This document shows, in pieces, positions 8,351 through 17,547 of a stretch of DNA of 64,000 nucleotides. A program made the translations under genes and the position numbers. The notes beneath the pieces were generated by a model. The model did no database searches, was not told the origin of the DNA, and worked only from the letters and a program-made list of their open reading frames with translations. Positions within the stretch are counted from its first letter, which is position 1, and each line of letters starts with the position of its first letter. The stretch is from Halobacillus shinanisalinarum (GTDB lineage: Bacteria; Bacillota; Bacilli; Bacillales; Halobacillaceae), in the NCBI RefSeq assembly GCF_022919835.1, contig NZ_CP095074.1:3081501-3145500 (forward strand). Direction: 5' to 3'.

Positions 8351-9342
8351 ATGACCTCATCTAAAGATGTAGCAAAACACGCAGGAGTATCTCAGTCCAC
8401 GGTTTCAAGGGTGTTGAACACCCCTGAAAAAGTCGACAGAAATAAATATGAAAAAGTAGTACAAACCATGAAAGAACTTAATTATCGCCCCAATTCTATT
8501 GCAAGATCACTGGTAAAAAAACAGACGAAGTCGATTGCCCTTATCTCAGGTCCTTTACACAACCCGTTTTTTGTGGAAACGACGACTTCGATCGTCAATT
8601 ATTCCAAGCAGAGGGGGTATAACGTAAACGTCCATTTTGAGAATTTTGGAGATAACATGTCCATTTATAAAGATGTTCTTGAGCGTGAGGTAGACGGAAT
8701 TATCCTATCTTCCATTCTGTATGATGATCCGATATTTCCTGAGCTTAAAAAGCAAAATATTCCGTTCATCATGTTTAATCGTAAACATCGTGAACCAATG
8801 AATTATGTGGAAATGGACAATGTACAGGCTGGAAGGATTGCAACGGAACATTTGTTGGGTTTGAATCACCAAAATATTGTTTATATCGGTGGTCCATCCA
8901 CTATGACCACTTTTCAGGGTCGCTATGAAGGCTTCAGACAGGTTATGGAAGAAAACGATTTCGAAGTTACGGATCATAATGCACGAATGACGAATACCAG
9001 TGAAGAGGCTATTCGTGAGGTTATGGGGGGATATTAGCTGAAAAGGATCGTCCAACAGCTATTTTTGCAGCCACAGATTCGATTGCCATTTTCATTTTGG
9101 ATTATTTAATACAAAAAGGATATAGCGTACCGTCAGATATCAGTTTGATTGGGGTCGATAATATCGCCTTAACGAGCCATCATTCTTTTCAGCTGACAAC
9201 AGTTGGGATGATAAAGGAAGCGAATCTAGGTCAGTTGGCTATTGAGAATCTAATTGAACAGATTGAGAACCCTGAAATAGATAGTATTCAGGAGACGTAC
9301 CCGAATCAGTTGTTTATACGATCAACAACAAAGAAAATTTAA
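8351..9342 (+). pseudogene. LacI family transcriptional regulator, frameshifted
   Basis: The N-terminus is a classic LacI HTH plus hinge (SKDVAKHAGVSQSTVSRVLN, then NYRPNSIARSL), followed by a periplasmic-binding-protein-like ligand domain. The frame breaks in the G6 run at 9025-9030. Adding one G gives VMGGILAEKDRPTAIFAATD and continues in frame through SDISLIGVDNI to the stop, for a 330-aa protein of normal length. As read, the protein lacks its last third and would not form the normal core. AAGGAG lies upstream of the ATG. It would be expected to control the downstream symporter/dehydrogenase genes, whose promoter carries a LacI-style palindrome. Confidence 0.85.
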
Positions 9343-9350
9343 ACTTTATT

Positions 9351-9380
9351 TTGAATACGTATTCATAGCCGAAATATAAT
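9351..9380 (+). promoter_or_regulatory. Promoter overlapped by LacI-type palindrome
   Basis: TTGAAT (9351-9356), an 18-bp spacer and TATAAT (9375-9380) form a plausible sigma-A promoter for the downstream operon. The perfect 14-bp palindrome TGAATACGTATTCA (9352-9365), with the central CG typical of LacI-family operators, covers the -35. The implied 5' leader to the next gene is about 175 nt. Confidence 0.6.
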
Positions 9381-9563
9381 GAGATTTTATGACATGGGGT
9401 TCCATTAGGGGTAATCCTTTAATTTGAATATGATCAGGATGAATACGTAACCAATAATTACAACTCTTCATCATCCCTGAGTGTGATACCAAGCTAGTGA
9501 AAAGGATCTTCAACTTTAAAACAGATTTCACTTTATTATTCTCTTTTAGGAGATGAATATACT

Positions 9564-10064
9564 ATGTACATGCTTCAAGAGGCAGACAAAATTCAATTAC
9601 CTGATCAACACACGATTTTATATTATCCATATGTTTTATCCGAATGGTCGGTAGAGTATAAACCCTTACCATTCATGAAGAATAGAAACGAAAAGATGAG
9701 GGTCATTTCAAATATGTTCTATAAAGATACGGGACTGTTTGCATGGTCTATGGAGAAATTAAAAGCGCTACCAAATAATGATCAAGCGATATTTTTACCT
9801 GAACAGTATGAGGATAAGGATCGGCACCATACTACAGTTGATTTTTTACGTAATCTGTACCTCCACAAAAGGAAGGTATGGTCTAATCCATTATTGGATT
9901 GTTTGAATACGTATTCATTGTATGTGCCCTATGCGATTTTTCCTGAGTACAGTAAGAAACAAAGGGGGTATCAAATACTGGAGATTTCTTCAGGTCACAG
10001 GGCGGATCTGAAGAAACACAAAGATATCTATCACTATCTGCAAACTAGGGAGGTGATTGAATGA
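9564..10064 (+). CDS. Hypothetical protein, first gene of the symporter operon
   Basis: I do not recognise this 166-aa protein. It is soluble and rich in aromatic residues (Y, W, F) and basic residues, with no signal peptide or membrane helix. The ATG follows TTTTAGGAG at about 12 nt. The stop overlaps the next ATG as ATGA, so translation is coupled to the 30-aa membrane peptide and probably the symporter. A copy of the LacI-type palindrome lies inside the coding sequence (9904-9917). A role with the symporter or the dehydrogenases is inferred from position only. Confidence 0.6.
   Translation: MYMLQEADKIQLPDQHTILYYPYVLSEWSVEYKPLPFMKNRNEKMRVISNMFYKDTGLFAWSMEKLKALPNNDQAIFLPEQYEDKDRHHTTVDFLRNLYLHKRKVWSNPLLDCLNTYSLYVPYAIFPEYSKKQRGYQILEISSGHRADLKKHKDIYHYLQTREVIE
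9904..9917. promoter_or_regulatory. Second copy of the LacI-type palindrome, intragenic
   Basis: TGAATACGTATTCA is identical to the promoter-proximal palindrome at 9352-9365, 552 bp downstream and inside the coding region. Paired identical operators at this spacing would allow DNA looping by a tetrameric or bridging LacI-type repressor. Confidence 0.5.
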
Positions 10065-10153
10065 CGTTTTTGTATATCATGATGGCTATTATTTTAGGGA
10101 CATGGATAGGGATGGCTTTCGTGCTTTTTAAAACGAACTTTTTAAATAAGTAA
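10061..10153 (+). CDS. 30-aa single-pass membrane peptide preceding an SSS symporter
   Basis: The ORF starts MTFLYIMMAI, has one hydrophobic helix (about residues 4-24) and a short basic end (KTNFLNK). The ATG overlaps the upstream stop (ATGA), with GGGAGGTG as ribosome site, and the stop lies 11 bp before the symporter start. Tiny membrane peptides encoded directly before SSS or NSS transporters are a known pattern of small accessory subunits. Size, topology and coupling fit that, but function is inference. Confidence 0.6.
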   Translation: MTFLYIMMAIILGTWIGMAFVLFKTNFLNK

Positions 10154-10164
10154 GGGGGATTACA

Positions 10165-11664
10165 TTGGACAGTGTAGTTGTTTATTCTTGGATATTCATG
10201 GGGATTTTTATTGGTATTATGCTTGCTATGGGTTTTATAGGAATGAAAAAGACGAAGAGCGCAGATGATTTTGCTACGGCTCGGTCTAGTTATGGACCAA
10301 TGACCATTGCCCTGGTTATCAGTGCAGGGATATCAAGTGGATCAACGTTTATGGGGATGCCTGGGTTAGCCTATGACTTAGGAACTCCGAGTTTATGGTA
10401 TCCGCTGCTGTATCCGGTAGCAACACTTATCGGGATGCTATTTGTAGCGAAGACTATTAAAAAGTACGGGGATGAGTTTGGAACACGAACGATTCCTGAA
10501 TTTATAGGGGACCGTTTTAATAGTGAGTTTTTAAGAATTGTATTAACGGTCATATCTATTCTATTAATCTTCTATGTGGTATCCCAGCTGGTTGCAGCTT
10601 CCACGATGTTCCAAATTATGATGGGGGTTGATTATCATTGGGGAATCATTATTACAGGGGTAGTGCTGGCGATTTATGTATTTATGGGTGGCTCCCATTC
10701 TGACATCTTGACGGACTCTATTCAGGGTTTTCTGATGTTAATTACATCTCTGGTTGTAGTCGTTGTTTTTGTGGCAAGTGTTGGGGTGGAAGGTGGTTTT
10801 GGAGATATGATCTCCACGATAAAGGAAAGGAACCCTACTGGTGGTTTTGATCAACTGTTCCTTCCTGGTAACAACACGTATGGCTCATTTTGGCTAGTGG
10901 CCTTACTTTTTATCGCCCACCTTCCATTTGGTATTTTACCACATTTAGGGAATAAATTCTTGGCTGTAAAGTCGAACAAGGATATGAAGAAATTGATCAT
11001 GTACTGTACGATTTTTGCAACCATCTTATCTTTAATGGGTCTTGGCGGTATGCTCGGTATTGCTGTGATTGATCCAGGGGTGGAAATTCGTCCTGATCAG
11101 GTCATACCTGTATTATTTCAGGAAATTTTTCCTCCATTCCTAGCAGCATTTTTAGCAGTAACGGTTCTCTCTGCTATTATGTCCACATCAGACGGATTGA
11201 TTGTATCGTTAACGCAGCTACTTGCGAACGACCTTTATCGTAAATCAATTGTTCCCAGGTTTAATGTCTCCAAAGAAAAAGCAGAAAAAATCGAGCTTGG
11301 CATAAGTCGTTATTCCACTTTTGTGGTCATTCTCATTGCGGCTATAATGGCGTGGAATCCACCTCAATTTCTATCGATCTTCATGTGGATCGGAATAGGA
11401 GGTATCGTATCCGCTACGGCGGGACCATTAGTTGTCGGTGCTTTGTGGAGTAGAGCAACCAAAGCAGGGGCCATCACATCATTAGTGGTGGGTACGCTCT
11501 CTTACTGGTACATCTTCCTGCCAATAGGACTAGGAGTCAGAAATCCGTTTGCTGCTGCCGGTACAGGAGTACTGTTAAGCATGATAACGATGGTTGTATT
11601 TACTTTAATTGTGGGGAAACAAGAATCAAATGAATGCGGAAACTTCAGAAAAGGTATCCATTAA
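10165..11664 (+). CDS. Sodium:solute symporter family (SSS) transporter
   Basis: This 499-aa protein has about 13 transmembrane segments. SSS signatures are present: DDFATARSS near residue 33, the AGISSGSTFMG segment in TM2, GGSHSDILTDSIQG, and the sodium-site helix VLSAIMSTSDGLI. It starts at TTG 10165, preceded by TAAGGGGGAT with good spacing. Substrate is unknown. The following Fe-alcohol dehydrogenase and aldehyde dehydrogenase suggest a hydroxy acid or amino-alcohol that is oxidised twice. Confidence 0.9.
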   Translation: MDSVVVYSWIFMGIFIGIMLAMGFIGMKKTKSADDFATARSSYGPMTIALVISAGISSGSTFMGMPGLAYDLGTPSLWYPLLYPVATLIGMLFVAKTIKKYGDEFGTRTIPEFIGDRFNSEFLRIVLTVISILLIFYVVSQLVAASTMFQIMMGVDYHWGIIITGVVLAIYVFMGGSHSDILTDSIQGFLMLITSLVVVVVFVASVGVEGGFGDMISTIKERNPTGGFDQLFLPGNNTYGSFWLVALLFIAHLPFGILPHLGNKFLAVKSNKDMKKLIMYCTIFATILSLMGLGGMLGIAVIDPGVEIRPDQVIPVLFQEIFPPFLAAFLAVTVLSAIMSTSDGLIVSLTQLLANDLYRKSIVPRFNVSKEKAEKIELGISRYSTFVVILIAAIMAWNPPQFLSIFMWIGIGGIVSATAGPLVVGALWSRATKAGAITSLVVGTLSYWYIFLPIGLGVRNPFAAAGTGVLLSMITMVVFTLIVGKQESNECGNFRKGIH

Positions 11665-11687
11665 TTCTTAGAAAAGGAGAATAATAG

Positions 11688-12851
11688 ATGAATTCTTTTA
11701 TTACGCCACAGAACATTTATCACGGGGAAAATTCAATTAAGCAGCTTAGAACGATCGTTCAGGATTTGAAGGTAAGACGTGCTTTTGTACTAACCGATCC
11801 TATGTTAAAAGAACTTGAAGTTATTCAGCCTATTGAGAAGATTTTAAAAGAGGAGGGTATCAGGTATGACTTATCGACTAACGTCGTACCTGAGCCACCT
11901 TTAGAGATAGGAAATGAAGTGCTCCAAGAAATCCGGGAAAATCAACCTGATCTTGTGTTAGGGATTGGGGGAGGAAGTGCGATGGATCTTTCCAAAGCTT
12001 CGGCTGTACTGGCGGACCATGAGGGTTCTGTGGGAGACTACTTGAATTTAACGGGTACCAAGAAGCTTGAATCTCCAGGCATTCCGACAGTGCTTATTCC
12101 TACCACAGCAGGAACAGGGGCCGAAGTAACAGATATTTCAGTCTTCTCCTTAGAAGGTACAAAAGATGTTATTACCCACAAATATTTGTTAGCTAACTAT
12201 GCTATCGTGGATCCGCAGCTAACCTATACGCTGCCACCTAAGGTGACCGCAGCGAGTGGAGTAGATGCACTCACTCATGCCATTGAAGCTTTTACTTCTG
12301 TGAATGCAACTCCTTTAACAGATACGCTCGCTTTAGATGCCATGAAGCGAATTGTGAATAATTTACGTAGTGCTGTTTGGAATCCAAAAGCCTATTATGC
12401 TAGAAAAGAAATGTCGCTTGGCAGTTTAATAGCAGGACTCAGCTTTTATAATGCAGGGGTTGCAGGGGTGCATGGATTAGCTTATCCGCTCGGGGGCTTA
12501 TTTAAGATTCCACACGGTGAAGCTAACGCCGTGCTTCTACCTTTTGTGTACCACCGTATTTGGCCATCTTGTTTAGAAAAAATGTATGCGCTAGGTGAAG
12601 TTTTCTCTGTATCCTATGAAGGCAAGGACAAACGTCAAGTTGCCCTGGAGGTCATACAAGCTCTTCATGAACTAGTAAAAGATGTAGGTTTACCGACCAC
12701 CATTTCTGAATACAACATTACAACGGATGATATAGACCAACTAACCAGTAACGGTAATAAGCAGACACGCTTGCTTGCAAGAAGCCCGATGCCTTTTGAT
12801 GAAAATAGTATACGAAATGTTTATGAGCATGCACTTCGTGGATGGGAATAA
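11688..12851 (+). CDS. Iron-containing alcohol dehydrogenase
   Basis: The 387-aa protein belongs to family III, Fe-dependent alcohol dehydrogenases. The NAD site motif GGGSAMDLSKA and the substrate segment TTAGTGAEVTD are present, as are the metal-ligand region GVDALTHAIEAF, the G-V-H-G-L-A-Y loop and PHGEANAVLLP. It oxidises a primary alcohol or omega-hydroxy acid with NAD+. Paired with a GabD-like aldehyde dehydrogenase, a 4-hydroxybutyrate to succinate semialdehyde step is a plausible guess, not proven. The ATG follows AAAAGGAG, 23 bp after the symporter. Confidence 0.9.
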   Translation: MNSFITPQNIYHGENSIKQLRTIVQDLKVRRAFVLTDPMLKELEVIQPIEKILKEEGIRYDLSTNVVPEPPLEIGNEVLQEIRENQPDLVLGIGGGSAMDLSKASAVLADHEGSVGDYLNLTGTKKLESPGIPTVLIPTTAGTGAEVTDISVFSLEGTKDVITHKYLLANYAIVDPQLTYTLPPKVTAASGVDALTHAIEAFTSVNATPLTDTLALDAMKRIVNNLRSAVWNPKAYYARKEMSLGSLIAGLSFYNAGVAGVHGLAYPLGGLFKIPHGEANAVLLPFVYHRIWPSCLEKMYALGEVFSVSYEGKDKRQVALEVIQALHELVKDVGLPTTISEYNITTDDIDQLTSNGNKQTRLLARSPMPFDENSIRNVYEHALRGWE

Positions 12852-12888
12852 GTTGCAATTTAACAAAATATATTAGAGGATGATAACA

Positions 12889-14334
12889 ATGGATAATAAT
12901 GGTGATCAACTAAATTTATTAAACTATATAGCTGGAGAATGGCAGGGGCAAAACCTAGAAAAGTTTGACGTCATGAATCCAGCCACCAATGAAGTGGTAG
13001 GTACAATGCCAAACGGAACGGAAGAAGATGTGCTTGCAGCCATTGACGGGGCACAATTAGCATTGGAAGAATGGAAAGGATTATCTGCTGAGAAAAGGTC
13101 TATTTTTCTAGAAAAATTCTATCAGCAGGTGGTTGAACGAAAAGAAGAGATCGCTCGCATTATTACCTTGGAAAATGGCAAGCCCCTTAATGAAGCAAGA
13201 GGAGAAGTCTTATATGCGGCTTCTTTTATCAAATGGTACGCAGAAGAAGGGAAACGAGTGTATGGTAGGACCATCCCATCGAAAGGGGCAGGTCAGCGAA
13301 TCCAAGTCATCAAACAGCCAGTCGGTGTAGTTGCAGCTATTACTCCATGGAATTTTCCTGCTGCTATGATCACTAGAAAGCTGGCTCCAGCCCTTGCGGC
13401 AGGTTGTACTTTTATTGTAAAACCACCAAAGGAAACGCCATTAACGGCCGCCAAGTTAATGGAGTGTGCGGAAGAGGCAGGTATCCCGAGCGGGGTAGTT
13501 AATATGGTGGTAACACCAAACGAAGCGTTCAGTGAAACGGTCCAAAATAGTAATGAAGTTCGTAAACTTACCTTTACTGGTTCCACAGAAGTAGGGAAAT
13601 TGCTCATGAAGCAAAGCGCGGGTTTAGTAAAAAACATCTCACTGGAACTTGGCGGTCAGGCTCCGTTGATTGTATTAGATGATGCTGATGTAGAAACAGC
13701 GGTCGAAGGCACGATTGCATCAAAATTCAGAAATGCCGGCCAAACTTGCATATGTGCGAACCGACTTTATGTTCAATCCGGAATATATGATGAATTCGTC
13801 AGCAAATTAAAAGGAAAAATTAAAGAACTTAAAGTAGGAAATGGATTGGAAGAAGACGTGGATATTGGGCCTCTCATTAATCAAAAGGGGTGTGATAAAG
13901 TCGTACGCCATGTAGAGGATGCGGTAGAGAAAGGAGCTGAAGTAGTCGTCGGTGGCCAAGTCAATCAAAATGATGCACCATTTTACGAACCTACACTCAT
14001 TCTAGAAGCAAAGGAAAATATGCTTTGTATGACCGAAGAGACCTTTGGTCCAGTAGTCCCCGTAAAAAAGGTAGAATCGGATGAGGAAGCTATTAGCCTT
14101 GCCAATGAGACACCTTTTGGGTTAGCTGCCTATTATTTCACAGAAAGTATTAGCCGTGGTACAAGAATAGCGGAAGCCTTAGACTATGGCATTATTGGCT
14201 GGAACCATGGTGCCCCATCTGCTGCTCAAGCTCCTTTTGGAGGAATGAAGCAAAGTGGATTAGGAAGAGAAGGGGGAGCGGAAGGTATAGAAGCCTTTCT
14301 GGAAACGAAGTATCTCTCCGTTGGTATAAAATGA
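12889..14334 (+). CDS. NAD(P)-dependent aldehyde dehydrogenase, succinate-semialdehyde dehydrogenase-like
   Basis: This 481-aa protein is a full-length ALDH-superfamily enzyme. The catalytic Glu is at about 253 (SLELGGQAP) and the nucleophilic Cys at about 287 (GQTCICANR). The coenzyme segment TPWNFPAAM and the turn FTGSTEVG are present. The GQTC-x-CANR context resembles GabD-type succinate-semialdehyde dehydrogenases. The ATG at 12889 is preferred over 12880 because AGAGGA is then spaced eight bases upstream. It likely completes oxidation of the aldehyde made by the preceding Fe-alcohol dehydrogenase. Confidence 0.9.
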   Translation: MDNNGDQLNLLNYIAGEWQGQNLEKFDVMNPATNEVVGTMPNGTEEDVLAAIDGAQLALEEWKGLSAEKRSIFLEKFYQQVVERKEEIARIITLENGKPLNEARGEVLYAASFIKWYAEEGKRVYGRTIPSKGAGQRIQVIKQPVGVVAAITPWNFPAAMITRKLAPALAAGCTFIVKPPKETPLTAAKLMECAEEAGIPSGVVNMVVTPNEAFSETVQNSNEVRKLTFTGSTEVGKLLMKQSAGLVKNISLELGGQAPLIVLDDADVETAVEGTIASKFRNAGQTCICANRLYVQSGIYDEFVSKLKGKIKELKVGNGLEEDVDIGPLINQKGCDKVVRHVEDAVEKGAEVVVGGQVNQNDAPFYEPTLILEAKENMLCMTEETFGPVVPVKKVESDEEAISLANETPFGLAAYYFTESISRGTRIAEALDYGIIGWNHGAPSAAQAPFGGMKQSGLGREGGAEGIEAFLETKYLSVGIK

Positions 14335-14340
14335 TTAATA

Positions 14341-14382
14341 AGAATGCCTTTTGGTTGTATGACCAGAAGGCATTCTTTTTAT
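14341..14382 (+). terminator. Strong rho-independent terminator
   Basis: A 15-bp stem with arms AGAATGCCTTTTGGT and ACCAGAAGGCATTCT (one wobble) is followed by TTTTTATTT. It closes the symporter/ADH/ALDH operon. Confidence 0.9.
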
Positions 14383-14569
14383 TTGGGGGTGTATGAGGAT
14401 TCGCCTACGTACATTGTTACGGAGGATGAAGGCTATCTATCGGGAGAAGGCCTCGGATCAGAGTGTGCCACTGGCTGAACCACTTGTCCAACCGAGTGTA
14501 GCCGATCTAAAATAGTATTAAGCAATCGGGGAGGTTAGTTTAATATGATTGATAAAGATAAGTTATTCC

Positions 14570-14612
14570 GGCAAAAAATAAGACCCCTCGATTTTGGAAA
14601 ATCAAGGGTCTT
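14570..14612 (-). terminator. Terminator of the LysE-like gene
   Basis: Read on the minus strand, arms AAGACCCTTGATTTT and AAAATCGAGGGGTCTT are followed by ATTTTTT. It sits 20 bp beyond the stop of the exporter gene. Confidence 0.75.
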
Positions 14613-14632
14613 ACCTTATAAATAAAAATAAT

Positions 14633-15265
14633 CTAATTATGACTCTTTTCTAGGGCTAGTTTTATACCAAAACCTATCAGTATAGTACCTGTGATTCCTT
14701 CAATAATATATTGTGCTTTAGGCTCTTTCATAAAAGCACTAATCTGATTAATTAAATAGACGTAAAGTAAAAACCATATGGCAGTCAATACAGTAAAGGT
14801 GATACCCATTATAAGAAACGGTAGAAAGGTATTGCTTCCAGAGTCCACGAATTGAGGAAAAAAAGTTAAGAAAAAGACAGCAACTTTGGGGTTTAGGATA
14901 TTGGTAAGGAATCCTTGTTTAAAACAAGATGTATTTTTAAACTGGCTTTTTGTGTTCATCTCAACACTTGCTGCTTCTTCCTTTTTCCTTAAATACCATA
15001 AAGTCTTAACACCCAGATAAATTAAGTAAACAGCACCAACGTATTTGAAGACAGAAAATAATAACGCTGATTTCATAATGATTGCTGATAGTCCTAATAC
15101 AGCAGCAGAAGTATGGATAAGAATGGCACAACAAATACCTAAAGCTGTTTTAAGACCCCCGATTCTCCCAACGGTGAGAGTGTTTTTGGTAACAATGGCA
15201 ATATCGGGACCAGGTAAAATAATTAGAAAAATACACATAAGGACAAACAGATAAAAGTTTTCCAT
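14633..15265 (-). CDS. LysE/RhtB family amino-acid exporter
   Basis: The 210-aa membrane protein has six predicted TM segments and the LysE/RhtB signature near the N-terminus (LPGPDIAIVTKN, residues about 17-28, then GRIGGLKTALGI). LNPKVAVFFLTFFPQF, typical of TM4, is present. It exports amino acids or related compounds. The ATG follows AAAGGAGATAA. It is a stand-alone gene with its own terminator, facing away from the upstream operon. Confidence 0.92.
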   Translation of the reverse strand: MENFYLFVLMCIFLIILPGPDIAIVTKNTLTVGRIGGLKTALGICCAILIHTSAAVLGLSAIIMKSALLFSVFKYVGAVYLIYLGVKTLWYLRKKEEAASVEMNTKSQFKNTSCFKQGFLTNILNPKVAVFFLTFFPQFVDSGSNTFLPFLIMGITFTVLTAIWFLLYVYLINQISAFMKEPKAQYIIEGITGTILIGFGIKLALEKSHN

Positions 15266-15644
15266 TTTATTATCTCCTTTTTGATTAAGATGAGGTCTGA
15301 ATATGTGATTCTTACATTGTATTATATATAAATAACAGAATAAACGTATGGAAAAGCTTTTTTCTTGATGCTGGATTTACGAATATAACGATTATTCTAC
15401 TGGACTTTTTGCGGGGTGGATTTGCCAAACAGAATAAATTATTGCAATAACATGAGTTAAGAATGATTGTTTCGCTAACGGAGCGTTTTTCTTAAATAAA
15501 GATCAGCACTTATTTTTCATTATAGAGCCAGATTGTAGAGCAACACAGTCATTGTGTCATGCTAAAATCAGGAAAATATTGTGAAGAAATGCACTTAAAG
15601 TAACGTTGCAGGTTAATTTAATAAATTATAGAATTATTATTAGT

Positions 15645-17009
15645 CATTAGCGTTGCATTAATTTAATCTGATTATTTCGTCTATTTAATTTCGGCAAATA
15701 GTGAAAAAAGACAACCCCCACCTAAACAGGCGGTTTCATCCATTTGGTATTTTTATACAATTAAATATCGGAAACGGACACTATTACATTTAGGGTATGT
15801 TACCAAGCGTTTTTTCCCACTGTTTCCATGATTTCCACATCAACTTCTTTAAGCGCCTTGCGATAGTTAGTGTACTTTTTTCTGATTTCGTTTTCTCTTG
15901 TGTCAAAACCAATAGACAGTACACAATCAATGCTAAATAAACTTGATTTTGGATTGCTGTTTCGCTTCTTCCATAAAAATGTTCGATGCGCACGTGTTGC
16001 TTGACCCAACGAAAGAAAAGTTCGATTTGCCAACGTTTTCGGTACATTTCCGCTATTGTTTCTGCTGAAGTTTCGAGGTCATTTGTCGTGAGTCGTAGGA
16101 AATTTCCTTTCGTATCCTCCACCTCAATCACTCGCATGGGATGAGCCATTTGTTTTTGAGAGGCACCCAAGAGAACTACTGTATCGGATAGGGTCGGTGA
16201 ATCAACAGCTACTTTTCGGTATTCGATAGGAGTAATCACTGTGTTTTTCTTAATCCTTGTAAGAAAGGTATAACCATCTTCACACAGCTGATCAAACCGT
16301 TCAAAGTCCAAATATCCTCGATCAAAAACATATATGGCCTCTTTTTCATCGATGAGTACGTCAAGTTGGTTTCTATCGTGTTCTTTGGCAGGAGTGATCA
16401 CAGCTTCGTCTGGATAGCTATGTTTATCGTTCATAAAGACGAGCCGTAAATGCAATTTGACACCTGCCTTGGTCTTTCGAAAGTGCGCCCATCCGTGCTG
16501 TTCTAGATTTAAGGATATGGTTGACGAATCTAAGATATAGAGCGGTTTAGAATACATCATAGGGACAGTGCTTTTCATTTTTAAAGCAAGATCGGCGAAA
16601 ATAGCCGCTAAAAGGTCTGTATCAATCGCTCGATGTTTCCTAGATACTTGTGAAATGCTGAGTGATTCGAAGCCTAATTCTTTTTGAAGTTGGTCATCCA
16701 ATAACTCTTCCTTTAAGGCATGTAAACTTTTAACCTCTTCTAAATGCGCGTAGACCATAAGCTTGAGATAGGATTCAAACGAACACTTTTTCACATATCG
16801 GTCCGCTTTTTGAATCGGTTCAGCTAAATTTTCTAGGTTTATAGGATTTATCCATTTACCAAATGATGATTTTGAGGTATTCTTGTCCATGTGTTAGTCC
16901 TTTATTTTGGATTTGGACAGGAACCTCCTGCACCAACCATTATAAAGGATTTTTTTTATCTCTTAGAATACATTCGGAAAATTCGGAAACTATTTATGCA
17001 ACACTAGTG
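15645..17009 (-). mobile_element. IS4-family insertion sequence
   Basis: The element of about 1.37 kb is bounded by imperfect 18-bp inverted repeats. The left is CATTAGCGTTGCATTAAT (15645-15662). The right reads inward as CACTAGTGTTGCATAAAT (16992-17009), with 15 of 18 positions identical. It contains one transposase gene. I could not find an exact target duplication, so the boundaries may be off by some bases or the copy is old. The right end abuts a beheaded acetyltransferase gene. Confidence 0.7.
15790..16890 (-). CDS. IS4 family transposase
   Basis: The 366-aa transposase is intact and has the DDE catalytic set: LDSST (first Asp), FDRGYLDFERF (second Asp) and the Y-(2)-R-(3)-E-(6)-K signature in YRKRWQIELFFRWVK (Glu). 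An N-terminal DUF4372-like segment precedes it. It catalyses cut-and-paste movement of its own element. The ATG is at 16890. No frame damage is seen, so the element may still be active. Confidence 0.93.
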   Translation of the reverse strand: MDKNTSKSSFGKWINPINLENLAEPIQKADRYVKKCSFESYLKLMVYAHLEEVKSLHALKEELLDDQLQKELGFESLSISQVSRKHRAIDTDLLAAIFADLALKMKSTVPMMYSKPLYILDSSTISLNLEQHGWAHFRKTKAGVKLHLRLVFMNDKHSYPDEAVITPAKEHDRNQLDVLIDEKEAIYVFDRGYLDFERFDQLCEDGYTFLTRIKKNTVITPIEYRKVAVDSPTLSDTVVLLGASQKQMAHPMRVIEVEDTKGNFLRLTTNDLETSAETIAEMYRKRWQIELFFRWVKQHVRIEHFYGRSETAIQNQVYLALIVYCLLVLTQEKTKSEKSTLTIARRLKKLMWKSWKQWEKTLGNIP

Positions 17010-17010
17010 G

Positions 17011-17547
17011 AATATTATAAAAAAATTTGGTGATGTAACTAAAATAGAAACGGAACGTCTCGTCCTTAGAAAAATCGCATTAGATGATGCAGAAGATATG
17101 TATTTATATGCCTCGAATGAAGAAGTAACGAGATATGTAACGTGGGATACTCATTCTTCATTATCAGATAAAAATGAATTTATAAATTCATTTTTACCTC
17201 AATATGATGCTCCATGGGGGATTGAGCTAAAAGAAAATGGTAAATTTATTGGAACAGTTCACTTTGTTTGGTGGCAGCCAAAATACAATAGTGCTGAAAT
17301 TGGATATGTTCTATCTAAAGAATACTGGGGCAAAGGGTTAATTACCGAAGCAGCAAAGGCAATCATCTCTTTTGGGTTCGAAAGTATGAACTTAGTTCGT
17401 ATTCAGGCGAGATGCTTCTTAGAAAATGAGGGTTCAGAGCGTGTTATGGAAAAGTTAGGTATGTCTTTAGAAGGTATAAGTAGAAAAGTAATGTATGTTA
17501 AAGGGGTACATAAAGGCTTAAAGGTGTACTCTATATTAAAGTTTTAG
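17011..17547 (+). pseudogene. GNAT (RimJ/RimL-type) acetyltransferase, 5' end removed by the IS
   Basis: The open frame from 17011 reads NIIKKFGDVTKIETERLVLR and then a complete GNAT domain (WDTHSS, IGTVHFVWW, AEIGYVLSKEYWGKGLITEAA), ending after the usual KGLKVYSILK. The family normally begins four or five residues before the FGD segment, exactly where the IS right end lies. In frame, a TAG (17005) precedes and no ATG, GTG or TTG occurs before ATG 17098. Starting there would delete the first strand and helix. Insertion therefore removed the start and promoter, and the gene is probably silent. Confidence 0.8.

Noticed and set aside
8705..9055. 116-codon minus-strand ORF over lacI
   Set aside because: Mirror of the LacI coding sequence; composition is that of an antisense frame.
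14383..14570. Frame reading RIRLRTLLRRMKAIYREK between two terminators
   Set aside because: Looks like a possible gene tail, but I cannot match it to any family and no start is present.
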